In this document: one piece after another, positions 1 through 8,257 of the stretch
How positions within the stretch are numbered: the stretch's first letter is position 1
Layout: each line of letters opens with the position of its first letter
Source of the DNA: Microtetraspora glauca
Lineage (GTDB): Bacteria; Actinomycetota; Actinomycetes; Streptosporangiales; Streptosporangiaceae
Reading direction: 5' to 3'
DNA: 37,022 nt
NCBI GenBank assembly: GCA_001570385.1
Contig: BBYL01000048.1
Location: 1-37,022, forward strand
Position numbers and translations under genes: made by a program
Notes under the pieces: generated by a model
Seen by the model: only the letters and a program-made list of their open reading frames with translations
Told to the model about the DNA's origin: nothing
Databases searched by the model: none

Positions 1-450
1 GGTCGAGAGTCTCCCTCTCGCCGCCCCACGGGACGGCAATATCGGGGCACGCCTTCTCACGTTCCACGCGAAAGCAGCAGATCGGACTCACGTCGCCTAT
101 ATGCCGGACACCACCTGGCCAGTAGGCGGGCACCCGCCAGGCTCATCCCGAGGCTCCTGATACGCCTCGGTTTTGATGTCACCCGAAAAGCTTTCGACAC
201 GTCATCAGCGAATCACTTGCGTTCGTCTTCCCGATCCCCACCTGATGCCTCTTACGACACCTTTTCCCACATCGCTTACCACAACGGTCTTCAGCCAATG
301 CGGCAGTGGGCGGTTTGAAGCCTTCCCCCGCAGGACGACTCCGAAGGGCCACAATCCTTCATCTTCCACGCAGCACCGCATCAAGAAGCTCTCCCTACAT
401 CAAGCCTCCCTCAACGTTCGTGACACACACCAGGGGCTTCTCTATTTGTG
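1..450 (-). other. Structured non-coding segment, possible 5' part of a group II intron
   Basis: No convincing gene is seen here. Read on the minus strand the segment is rich in short hairpins: GGCGGG/CCCGCC closing a 2-nt loop (125-138) and CCGAGGC/GCCTCGG with a 9-nt loop (148-170). It also has a run with the general look of the domain I part of bacterial group II introns, including GGCGGCGAGAGGGAG near the left edge. If correct, the intron would be read leftward and its reverse transcriptase would lie beyond the window. This rests on memory of such introns, not on an alignment. A decayed leader or plain intergenic DNA is the alternative. Confidence 0.25.
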
Positions 451-635
451 ATCAAGACCGCTGATCTGCAACGGGCTTGTGACCTGCCGCTTCAGGTTGG
501 AAAACGCTCAACCGTTGCAAGCTTTGTTCTCCTTCGATCTTGACTTCGCAATCACGAAGGATCACGCGATGGCCGTCCTCATTTCACGACGCCACGCCTC
601 TACCAGCGGAAACTCTTACACCACTTCCGTGGACG
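451..635. other. Trailer flank of array 1, possible insertion-sequence end
   Basis: No gene is visible. The last 30 bases before the array (about 604-635, containing CTCTTACACCACTTCCGTGG) resemble the terminal inverted repeats of IS256/Mutator-type elements of actinomycetes. They abut a CRISPR repeat whose outer third is missing, as if an element had landed in the last repeat. The matching second end is not in the window, so the identification is tentative. Confidence 0.25.
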
Positions 636-3530
636 CAACCCCCCGCGCGGGCGCGGGGGCGACGGGCCTGGCAGCGCTCGGCAGGGCATGGCCAGGGGAG
701 CATCCCCGCGGGCGCGGGGGCGACCCCGAGTACGACTCAGTGGAGGGCGCGGTGCGGGGAGCATCCCCGCGGGCGCGGGGGCGACGTGACGTGTTCGGTG
801 GCGATCTCGTACGCGGTGGGAGCATCCCCGCGGGCGCGGGGGCGACGGCCACTACCTGGAGCCCGGCATCCGCTCGTGGGGAGCATCCCCGCGGGCGCGG
901 GGGCGACTCTACGCGCGCCATGGTGGCCGTGCCGCCCAGGGGAGCATCCCCGCGGGCGCGGGGGCGACGTACTCCTTGCCCTGCGCGGCGTACAGCTGCG
1001 GGGAGCATCCCCGCGGGCGCGGGGGCGACGGTTCTTACGCGAAGACCGTCGTCGCGGTCCTGGGAGCATCCCCGCGGGCGCGGGGGCGACGCGTAGGTAC
1101 TCTCCGAAGCTGTCTGGGGCAACGGAGCATCCCCGCGGGCGCGGGGGCGACTCGAATGAGGCCCGGCCGCCGGAGAACACCGCGGGAGCATCCCCGCGGG
1201 CGCGGGGGCGACGCCACGGCCGCGACGTCGCTCAGCGTCGCCGCTGGAGCATCCCCGCGGGCGCGGGGGCGACGCCGCGGATCGCGGGTCCAGGTCCGGG
1301 GCCATCGGAGCATCCCCGCGGGCGCGGGGGCGACTGATTTGGGCGCAGGGAAACCCGATCCTCGCTGGGAGCATCCCCGCGGGCGCGGGGGCGACGTCGT
1401 TCTCGTACCTGAGCGCGTCGTACTCGGAGGAGCATCCCCGCGGGCGCGGGGGCGACTCAGTGTGCAGGATGTAGGCGGTCGGATCGGTCGGAGCATCCCC
1501 GCGGGCGCGGGGGCGACGCCGAGCACGCTCATGCGCAGCGGCAAAGTGGCGGAGCATCCCCGCGGGCGCGGGGGCGACCGTACACGCCGCGGCACCAGGT
1601 GAATGAGCCGGGGAGCATCCCCGCGGGCGCGGGGGCGACGACGTACCGGCCGACCCCGGACAACTACGGCCAGGAGCATCCCCGCGGGCGCGGGGGCGAC
1701 ATCATGACCTTGCACTACGTCCCGGACCAGGGGGGAGCATCCCCGCGGGCGCGGGGGCGACGGCGGCCTGAAGGACGGGTCCGTGGAGCTGGAGGGAGCA
1801 TCCCCGCGGGCGCGGGGGCGACCGCCCGTACGAGCACGACGGGGTCCCCGGCACGGGAGCATCCCCGCGGGCGCGGGGGCGACCCGGTGGCGCGTCTCGG
1901 CCGTCGTCCCCGCTGGGGAGCATCCCCGCGGGCGCGGGGGCGACGACGACCTAAGGGACGCGAAGGCATGGGACAACGGAGCATCCCCGCGGGCGCGGGG
2001 GCGACGGGCATGGAGCTGACCCCGGACCTCGTGTGTGTGGAGCATCCCCGCGGGCGCGGGGGCGACGGCGTGGACGCGGTCGCCTGGCTGGAGGGCGTGG
2101 GAGCATCCCCGCGGGCGCGGGGGCGACGTCGAGGACGCCCACGGTGTGGCGGGCCGCTACGGAGCATCCCCGCGGGCGCGGGGGCGACGAACCCCGGACG
2201 GGGCGGTCGCTGCTGGCCCGGGGAGCATCCCCGCGGGCGCGGGGGCGACCACGATATGCGGGATGAACCAAACGACGAAACCGGAGCATCCCCGCGGGCG
2301 CGGGGGCGACCGGTTGATGGCGTCGATCAGCCAGAACCACCGCGGAGCATCCCCGCGGGCGCGGGGGCGACACCCCGAAGTGGGAAGTCCAGCTCATCGG
2401 AGGGGGAGCATCCCCGCGGGCGCGGGGGCGACGGGTACACGCCGGACCAGCTAAAGAAGATGATCGGAGCATCCCCGCGGGCGCGCTATCGACCGGCCCA
2501 GCCCCCGGGCGGGCCAGTCGATAGAGGGAGCATCCCCGCGGGCGCGGGGGCGACCCACGAAGGTGCGGCTGGAGATGGCCGCTCAGGGGAGCATCCCCGC
2601 GGGCGCGGGGGCGACGTACCGCTCACAGTGGCGTAATCCTGGCCAAAAGGAGCATCCCCGCGGGCGCGGGGGCGACTCGAGGAGCTCGGGCGGCAGGCCG
2701 TCGAACGGGGGAGCATCCCCGCGGGCGCGGGGGCGACATCCGGCGGCGTCTCGGTGGAGGCGCGAACGTCGGAGCATCCCCGCGGGCGCGGGGGCGACGG
2801 CGGGTGACGGTGCTCATATGGATCCGATCGGGGAGCATCCCCGCGGGCGCGGGGGCGACTTTGAACGCCTGGCGTTCCTTGAGAGACACGGAGGAGCATC
2901 CCCGCGGGCGCGGGGGCGACCTGGACGGGGCGAAGGTCGGCGAGCAGGCCGAGGGAGCATCCCCGCGGGCGCGGGGGCGACCTCCCCGGCGTGGGGGTGG
3001 GATGGTGATGCGCCGGAGCATCCCCGCGGGCGCGGGGGCGACGGGCGGTTGCTGGCGAGGGTCGCGGCGACCTGCGGAGCATCCCCGCGGGCGCGGGGGC
3101 GACGGCGTCGTCGACAAGCAGACGTGGACGGCAGGAGGAGCATCCCCGCGGGCGCGGGGGCGACGGCAGCGTCGATGCCCTTGCCGACCTTGTCGAGGGA
3201 GCATCCCCGCGGGCGCGGGGGCGACCGCCTTCAGCGTCTTGTCATCGACGTTGCCCGCGGAGCATCCCCGCGGGCGCGGGGGCGACATGACGGAGAACTC
3301 GTCACTCCGGGTCTTGAGCGGAGCATCCCCGCGGGCGCGGGGGCGACATCAATGCTGCCCAGATGGGGCGCATGTGCGGCGGAGCATCCCCGCGGGCGCG
3401 GGGGCGACGGCTTGCCGCGTGTGCTGTGGATGCCCGCGTCGGGAGCATCCCCGCGGGCGCGGGGGCGACGACATCAAGCAGGTCAACAAGGCCGACGACC
3501 AGGGAGCATCCCCGCGGGCGCGGGGGCGAC
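636..3530 (-). CRISPR. Type I-E CRISPR array 1, 48 repeats, 47 spacers
   Basis: Repeats recur every 61 bases without exception from 697 to 3503 (28-nt repeat, 33-nt spacer), giving 47 units plus a degenerate one at 636-663. In the canonical orientation (minus strand) the repeat starts GTCGCCCCCGCG, forms a CCCCGC/GCGGGG stem with a GCCC loop, and ends GATGCTCC, the type I-E pattern. Decay at the left end and a conserved leader at the right end show that transcription runs leftward and the newest spacers are near 3500. One internal repeat (2466-2493) has a 4-base replacement that removes the stem; see findings. The first repeat begins 18 bases past the cas2 stop, so the array could be read through from the cas operon as well as from its own leader. 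Confidence 0.98.
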
Positions 3531-3579
3531 ACTTGCTGAGCTGCGCATTTAGCGCACGGGGAGGCGGTCTTCATTCGGT
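3531..3579 (-). promoter_or_regulatory. Leader of array 1, overlapping the cas2 3' end
   Basis: Read on the minus strand, the motif ACCGAATGAA (3570-3579) is followed after exactly 30 bases by TCAGCAAGTG (3530-3539), whose last G is the first base of the first repeat. The leader of array 2 has the same two motifs with the same 30-base spacing. Leader motifs of type I-E arrays guide Cas1-Cas2 integration in characterised systems, so this is probably the adaptation site. The distal motif lies inside cas2 and encodes part of its last dozen residues. Confidence 0.75.
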
Positions 3580-3857
3580 TGGATTCGGCGACGGGCCGAA
3601 AGGATGAGACCGTCGTAGTCGGTGGGATGCCAGCGGTCTTTGCCTGCGGTGCGGACGGTCCAGCCTTGTTCGTTGTTGGCGGGCTCGACGAGGACGGCTT
3701 GGCCGTCGCCGATGCGGGTGGCGAGCAGGTCCCATAGGCGGTCGCGGATCCGACGGCTAGGGTTACCGACAAAGACTCCGGCGTTAATTTCGACCATCCA
3801 GCGCGTGAGGTGGCCGCGGAGTCCTTCGGGAGCGGCGATCAGGACGATGACGGTCAT
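3549..3857 (-). CDS. cas2: CRISPR-associated endonuclease Cas2, type I-E
   Basis: A 102-residue protein opening MTVIVLIAAPEGLRGHLTRW, with the GVFVGNPS and NNEQGW segments typical of Cas2e. In type I-E systems a Cas2 dimer bridges two Cas1 dimers and holds the prespacer during integration at the leader-repeat junction. The ATG overlaps the cas1 stop as ATGA, so the two are translationally coupled at the end of the cas operon. The last 15 or so residues (after DGLIL) look like a family-atypical extension; their codons carry the distal leader motif of array 1. The stop lies 18 bases before the first repeat, leaving no room for a separate leader. Confidence 0.96.
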   Translation of the reverse strand: MTVIVLIAAPEGLRGHLTRWMVEINAGVFVGNPSRRIRDRLWDLLATRIGDGQAVLVEPANNEQGWTVRTAGKDRWHPTDYDGLILSARRRIQPNEDRLPVR

Positions 3858-4885
3858 GACGTCGAACCAGGAGTGTCGAATTCGGGGCCGATGATGGCGA
3901 TGTGGTCTTCGCCCATTGTCGGTTGGACGAGGTCCAGGCCGAGGTTGATGGCCATGTCGGACGCGTCGGCCCAGTTGACGCCACCTTCGACAGCGCCGAG
4001 TTGATCGTCCCAGAGCTGATTCAGATCGTCGTCGGGCAGATCTGATCCTTCTGGTGCCAGGAGGATTTTGATGTCGGTGACGATGCGATCGAGGAGCCGG
4101 GTCTGAGCAATGCGGTCGCGCAGGCCGATGCGGGCGTCGCGTTCTTCGGTGAGGCCTTTGGCGGCGAGGTCGAAGGCAAGAGGGATGGTGTAGTCAGCTT
4201 TGTAGAGATCGGCAACATCCAGGACGAAAGAGATGGCGGAACCGGTGTGGACGAACCCGAGGCCCGGGCTGGCTCCGATGCCGACGATGACGGCGTGGCA
4301 GATGCCGTACAGGGCGGCGTTGGCGGCCGATAAGAGACGGTTGAGGTCGTCGCCTGCGGCATAGGCGTCGCCGGCGCGGTATTCGCGGCGGTTCCATGCG
4401 ACGCCGGTGCGCTGGGAGTGTGCCCGGTAGAGCTTGCGGATGCGGGCTCCCTCGCGTCCGCGGAGTTGCTGCATCGTGGCGGTGGAGACGTCCTCGCCCG
4501 GGAAGCGCATCCCGTACATGGCGCGGGCGACATTCAGGCGTTCCTTGGTACGGGTGACGAGCCAGGCTTGGCGGTGCAGGAGCCCGGCACCGCGTGCGGG
4601 ACCGAGTCCGGCAGCGTACATGCGGACGCCCTGTTCGCCGACCCAGCACACGGTGGTGCCGGAGTCGGCGAGCAGGCGGATCGCGCCGTGGGTGACGCGG
4701 GTTCCTGGCCCCATCAGCATGACCGCGACCATCGCAGCGGGGACACGGACGGTCTCGCGCTTGTTGATGATGACCACGGCGTTCTCGTCACCGTCGATGT
4801 GACTGCGTTCAACGTAGACGCTGGAGACGCGGTCGGAGACGCGGTGCAGGTCGTGCGGATGGGCTTTCCACCAGATGTCGGCCAT
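3854..4885 (-). CDS. cas1: CRISPR-associated integrase Cas1, type I-E
   Basis: A 343-residue protein, slightly longer than E. coli Cas1 (about 305). The three metal ligands are visible: E145 in LRGREGARIRK, H213 in GFVHTG and D226 in DVADLYK. Their spacing closely matches E. coli E141/H208/D221. Cas1 is the integrase that joins prespacer 3' ends to the CRISPR repeat, acting with Cas2. It begins 6 bases after the cas6e stop and overlaps cas2 by 4 bases, consistent with one operon. Everything needed for catalysis appears intact. The C-terminal 20 residues (GEDHIAIIGPEFDTPGSTS) look like the variable tail common in this family. Confidence 0.98.
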   Translation of the reverse strand: MADIWWKAHPHDLHRVSDRVSSVYVERSHIDGDENAVVIINKRETVRVPAAMVAVMLMGPGTRVTHGAIRLLADSGTTVCWVGEQGVRMYAAGLGPARGAGLLHRQAWLVTRTKERLNVARAMYGMRFPGEDVSTATMQQLRGREGARIRKLYRAHSQRTGVAWNRREYRAGDAYAAGDDLNRLLSAANAALYGICHAVIVGIGASPGLGFVHTGSAISFVLDVADLYKADYTIPLAFDLAAKGLTEERDARIGLRDRIAQTRLLDRIVTDIKILLAPEGSDLPDDDLNQLWDDQLGAVEGGVNWADASDMAINLGLDLVQPTMGEDHIAIIGPEFDTPGSTS

Positions 4886-4891
4886 CTCGCC

Positions 4892-5644
4892 TCACTGGCC
4901 GGTCGGCAACGGGGCGAGGGTGAGTAGTCCGCACCCGTACGCCTTGGATGGGCCGATGCCCCCCAGCAGCACGCTGGTCAGCAGAGCGGTGTCGGTGACG
5001 CGCAGTCGGCCCTCGAAGGTCGCGGTGTGCAGGATGATCTGCTTGCCTCGGCCGCCCTTGCTGAATGCGTGGCGGTCGCGGGCGATGAGCCGGACATCGG
5101 GGGCTGGCATGGCCTTGTCGTCGGTGAGGTCGGGAATCGGAGGATCGGTACGAGCTGGGGGGATCTCGAAACCGCATCGGGCCGTACGGTCCAGGAGCCA
5201 GCCGAGTTGGGCGCCTGCTGTGCGGTGGGCAAGCCGGAACGACCTGTGGTCTCCGGCTGCGATCCGTGCGGCCTGAGCGGGGGTCGGCTTGTCGGGGCGG
5301 TTGGTGTTTTGGACTGGGCTGGCTGTCAGCCGGAACGCGAACTCTCGGCCAGGGGCGACCCTGGTGAGCAGTGGCGCGTAGTCACCGATGGCGAAGTGCT
5401 CGCCGTCTGCGTCCGGCCAGCCCGCCGCCTCGACGATGTGCGCCCAATCGGGTTTGGTCTGTGTGAGGACGAACAGCAGGGGGCGGTGCGGGTTGTCGGC
5501 GTCCAATCGCCAGAGGATCCGCTCGCTGTCGGGCGTTCCTGGGATTCCGGCGCAGACGTAGGAGTGCATGACTCTCGGGCTGGCGAGCATGGCGCGGCTT
5601 TGGGCGCGGAGCGGATTGATCCTGATGCGGGACAGGTAGGTCAT
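4892..5644 (-). CDS. cas6e: Cascade crRNA endonuclease Cas6e (Cse3/CasE)
   Basis: A 250-residue RAMP protein starting MTYLSRIRINPLR. Cas6e cuts each repeat at the base of its hairpin and stays bound to the crRNA 3' end inside Cascade. H27 in RVMHSYVC sits where the family's catalytic histidine is found (H20 in E. coli, H26 in Thermus). The C-terminal glycine-rich loop GGIGPSKAYGCGLL is present. The gene starts 6 bases after the cas5e stop. The GC-rich stem of both arrays (CCCCGC/GCGGGG) is the expected substrate. Confidence 0.96.
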   Translation of the reverse strand: MTYLSRIRINPLRAQSRAMLASPRVMHSYVCAGIPGTPDSERILWRLDADNPHRPLLFVLTQTKPDWAHIVEAAGWPDADGEHFAIGDYAPLLTRVAPGREFAFRLTASPVQNTNRPDKPTPAQAARIAAGDHRSFRLAHRTAGAQLGWLLDRTARCGFEIPPARTDPPIPDLTDDKAMPAPDVRLIARDRHAFSKGGRGKQIILHTATFEGRLRVTDTALLTSVLLGGIGPSKAYGCGLLTLAPLPTGQ

Positions 5645-5650
5645 CGAAGG

Positions 5651-6451
5651 TCACCAGCCCAACAGGGCGAATGGGTCGTGCGCCGAGGAGGCATCAGCCG
5701 ACGGGACCGGGTTGGTGAAGCCGGTGGGGATCGACCGCCACAGATGCGTGACACGTCGGGTGGCGTAGCGGCGATCATGCGGGTCGAACGACAGGGGCTC
5801 GTCGTGCATGATCTGATCACCGTCTGGTGCCTCGACGGTCAGCATCCGGTCGATGCGCGCCAGCCGTCCGTGGCTTTTTTCAAAAGCGTCGCGGGCGTGG
5901 CGGCCGGCTTGCCACGGCTGGTTGGTCAGCGCCTCCAGGATCGACTCGCTGCTGATTCCGAGCAGGATGGGCTGGGAGGGAGCGCAGGAGCGTCGGCCCA
6001 GGGCCAGGGGGAACGCGGGGTGGGTGACGGCCTCAGCCAGCGACTCTATGAGTGGCACTGGGCCCGCGATAGCGGCGAGGAACACCGCGTCTTGGAGGTA
6101 GTAGCGCTGGGTGATGTGCGTGTATTTGGCGGGTGAGGTCGGTTTTTGAACGCCTTTGGCCGATACCCCTGCCTGTGGTAGTGGACGCCCCTGGTAGTCG
6201 CTGACGGTGTGGTAGTCCCGTAGGAGGCTGCCTTCCTGATCGGCGCGGACCCCCATGGACAGGCCGAGCAGGTCGCCGAGAGGCTGTTCACGCGGGCGGC
6301 CTGCGGCGGCGGCGAGCAGGCCGATCACTCCGGACTTGGTCGGCTGCGGTCGGGTGTCGCGGCGGTTGAACATGCTTTGATCGCCCCAGGACTGCATCGG
6401 CCCGGCCAGCCTCAGCAGCAGAGTGGCCCTGGCGGGGTCGGGTCCGGCCAT
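5651..6451 (-). CDS. cas5e: Cascade subunit Cas5e (CasD)
   Basis: A 266-residue RAMP-family protein. The N-terminal motif LLLRLAGPMQSWGDQSMF followed by TRPQPTKSGVIGLLAAAAG is the Cas5 signature. Cas5e caps the 5' handle of the crRNA at the foot of Cascade. I chose the ATG at 6451 because it overlaps the cas7e stop as TGATG, typical of translational coupling; an in-frame GTG at 6466 would add five residues. No lesions were seen. Confidence 0.96.
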   Translation of the reverse strand: MAGPDPARATLLLRLAGPMQSWGDQSMFNRRDTRPQPTKSGVIGLLAAAAGRPREQPLGDLLGLSMGVRADQEGSLLRDYHTVSDYQGRPLPQAGVSAKGVQKPTSPAKYTHITQRYYLQDAVFLAAIAGPVPLIESLAEAVTHPAFPLALGRRSCAPSQPILLGISSESILEALTNQPWQAGRHARDAFEKSHGRLARIDRMLTVEAPDGDQIMHDEPLSFDPHDRRYATRRVTHLWRSIPTGFTNPVPSADASSAHDPFALLGW

Positions 6452-7572
6452 CAGTTCGTCTTCCACACAGCGCTCAGGGCGTCGTTCAGGCCGGACAGCA
6501 GTTCGCTGAAGGTCTGGTTGGCGCCGAAAGCCTCGGCGACCGCCTCGTCGGCAAACGCGTGGGAGACCGCGACGTGCGCTGGCTCATCGCCCCACTGCTT
6601 GCAGGAGCGCGTGTACTCCTGGGCCAGCCGCGCGGCTGAGGCGGCGGCGATCCCGTCGGTCTGCCTGACGGGTGATTCGAAGGCCGACACGAGGTTGACG
6701 GGCTGGTCGTCGCGGACCACGACCACGACCAGGCTGGGCCGGGTCCGGTGCGCGAAGGAGTTGATGTGACCGGTGGGCATCGACAACGCGAACGCCTCGG
6801 CGAACCGTCCGACAGTCTCGATCGCGGCGTCGACACTGCCGAGGTTGGCTGCCAGCTGGTGCACGCCGACCGTGGCGTACCGGTAAAGCGTCGCGGCGTT
6901 GAACCCGACGTTTCCGAGCATTCCGGCGCCGGACTCGTCGGCCTCGTTCTCGTCGTCGACGGCCGTGTAGTAGTCGGACTCGATCTCCACGGCGTGGGTG
7001 GAGATGGCGTGGGCGACCTGGGTGGCCGCGTCCACGTTCAGCGACGGGATGTCGGCGACCATCCGGCCGAACAGCGCCACGCCGATCGGGTGACCGGTCT
7101 TCAGCTTCTCCGCGACGGCCAGGTCCTTCGTCGCCGTCTTGAGCTGCTCGTCGTCCAGTTCGGCCAGGTCCTTGGCCTGGTCGGCGATCAGGTCGACGAT
7201 CTCGTCCAGCTGCTGGTATCCGAAGAACAGCAGGTACGCGGTGTTCCCGGCCTTCTTGCCGGCTTTGATCCCCAGCGGCTCCAGCAGCGCCCCGGCGATC
7301 CGCGCAGCGGCTTCGGTGCCGACACCTGTGCGCAGCTCAATCCGCTCGGTCAACTGGCCGGCGATGCGCTTGGTTCGGGTGCTCTGGTCGGCCTCAGGCA
7401 GCTTCTCGTCGAAGGCGCGCCGGGTGGCGCGCTTCCATGACTGGGACGAAACGCGAGCGCGGCGTACGCCGCCGAACTTGGCGTCCTTGGGGTTGCCTTG
7501 ATCATCCCGGTTCAAGTTCGCCGGGGGAACTGTCTGGATGATGTGGATATCGACGTACTGGCGCTTGGACAT
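6451..7572 (-). CDS. cas7e: Cascade backbone subunit Cas7e (Cse4/CasC)
   Basis: A 373-residue protein, normal for Cas7e. It opens MSKRQYVDIHIIQTVPPANL and continues with GGVRRARVSSQSWKRATRR, the conserved RNA-binding N-terminal region. Six copies form the helical backbone along the spacer part of the crRNA. The ATG at 7572 is preceded by GGAG at a good distance. An upstream extension of the frame exists but lacks conservation features and overlaps the end of cse2. The stop overlaps the cas5e start by one base. Confidence 0.97.
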   Translation of the reverse strand: MSKRQYVDIHIIQTVPPANLNRDDQGNPKDAKFGGVRRARVSSQSWKRATRRAFDEKLPEADQSTRTKRIAGQLTERIELRTGVGTEAAARIAGALLEPLGIKAGKKAGNTAYLLFFGYQQLDEIVDLIADQAKDLAELDDEQLKTATKDLAVAEKLKTGHPIGVALFGRMVADIPSLNVDAATQVAHAISTHAVEIESDYYTAVDDENEADESGAGMLGNVGFNAATLYRYATVGVHQLAANLGSVDAAIETVGRFAEAFALSMPTGHINSFAHRTRPSLVVVVVRDDQPVNLVSAFESPVRQTDGIAAASAARLAQEYTRSCKQWGDEPAHVAVSHAFADEAVAEAFGANQTFSELLSGLNDALSAVWKTN

Positions 7573-7610
7573 CGTTGTCTCCGGTGATCTCGGTAAAAGG
7601 GGGGCGGCGC

Positions 7611-8216
7611 TCAGGGTTCGGTCCGAGCCTGGCCGTCCGGTGACTTCTGCTTCCAGACCTGGTAGTCCATGGCCCATTGGCGGCGCGCGGCGCGGCGACC
7701 GTCGTCGTAGTGCCAGGTGTGAATGAGCCGCATCAGGTGGTCGTAGTCGAGAGGCTGGTTGATCGTGCGCAGCAGATCAACCAGCCCACGCAGGCGGACC
7801 AGCAGCGCGTCAGGAGTGGTCGTCGTGGCCGCTGCCTCTACCCGGTCGTCGATCGCTTTCTGGCTGAACTTGTCGCTGTTGCGCAGCAGCGACAACGCCT
7901 TGCCCAGCCGGACGTCCGGTCGGTGCATCGAGATGCTCTTGGACTGCTGATGCAGCCCATACAGGGCAAGTGCGGCGTGCTCGGCCTTCTGGTCGGTGGA
8001 CGCCTCGCCGCGTCGAGCCCGGTCGTCGTCGATCTCGCAGGTGTAGTGCGGCCACAGTCTCGGCACCTCGCCGTATTGCCGGCCGAGTCCTGCGCGCATT
8101 GCCGCCAGGTCCTCACCGGGCGGCGGGCCGAGCGGGCGTTTCGTCCACTTGTCGATCAGCCAGGTCCCGTCCGAAGCCACACGGTTCCAGTAAGGGGTCG
8201 TCATCGCGTTGTTCAC
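7611..8216 (-). CDS. cse2: Cascade small subunit Cse2 (CasB)
   Basis: About 201 residues, all-helical in appearance, with basic and aromatic patches such as RLWPHYTCEI, RLGKALSLLRN and LMRLIHTWHYDDGRRAARRQWAMDYQVW near the C-terminus. Two Cse2 copies line the belly of Cascade and stabilise the non-target strand. The position between cse1 and cas7e is the standard type I-E order. The start could be the GTG at 8216 or the ATG at 8204; neither has an ideally spaced ribosome-binding site. The gap to cas7e is 38 bases. Confidence 0.93.
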   Translation of the reverse strand: MNNAMTTPYWNRVASDGTWLIDKWTKRPLGPPPGEDLAAMRAGLGRQYGEVPRLWPHYTCEIDDDRARRGEASTDQKAEHAALALYGLHQQSKSISMHRPDVRLGKALSLLRNSDKFSQKAIDDRVEAAATTTTPDALLVRLRGLVDLLRTINQPLDYDHLMRLIHTWHYDDGRRAARRQWAMDYQVWKQKSPDGQARTEP

Positions 8217-8257
8217 GCTCCATCAGCCGATTCGGGGGAGGTTTCCGCGCGGGCGGG

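Noticed and set aside
1579..1611. Array 1 spacer resembling a stretch of cse2 (CCAGGTG..AATGAGCCG near 7710)
   Set aside because: The likeness needs a two-base gap and covers less than half the spacer; no self-targeting can be claimed.
616..3607. Long open frames on both strands across array 1 (Arg/Gly/Pro-rich)
   Set aside because: They are translations of the 61-bp repeat-spacer period, with no start signals, and overlap in all frames.
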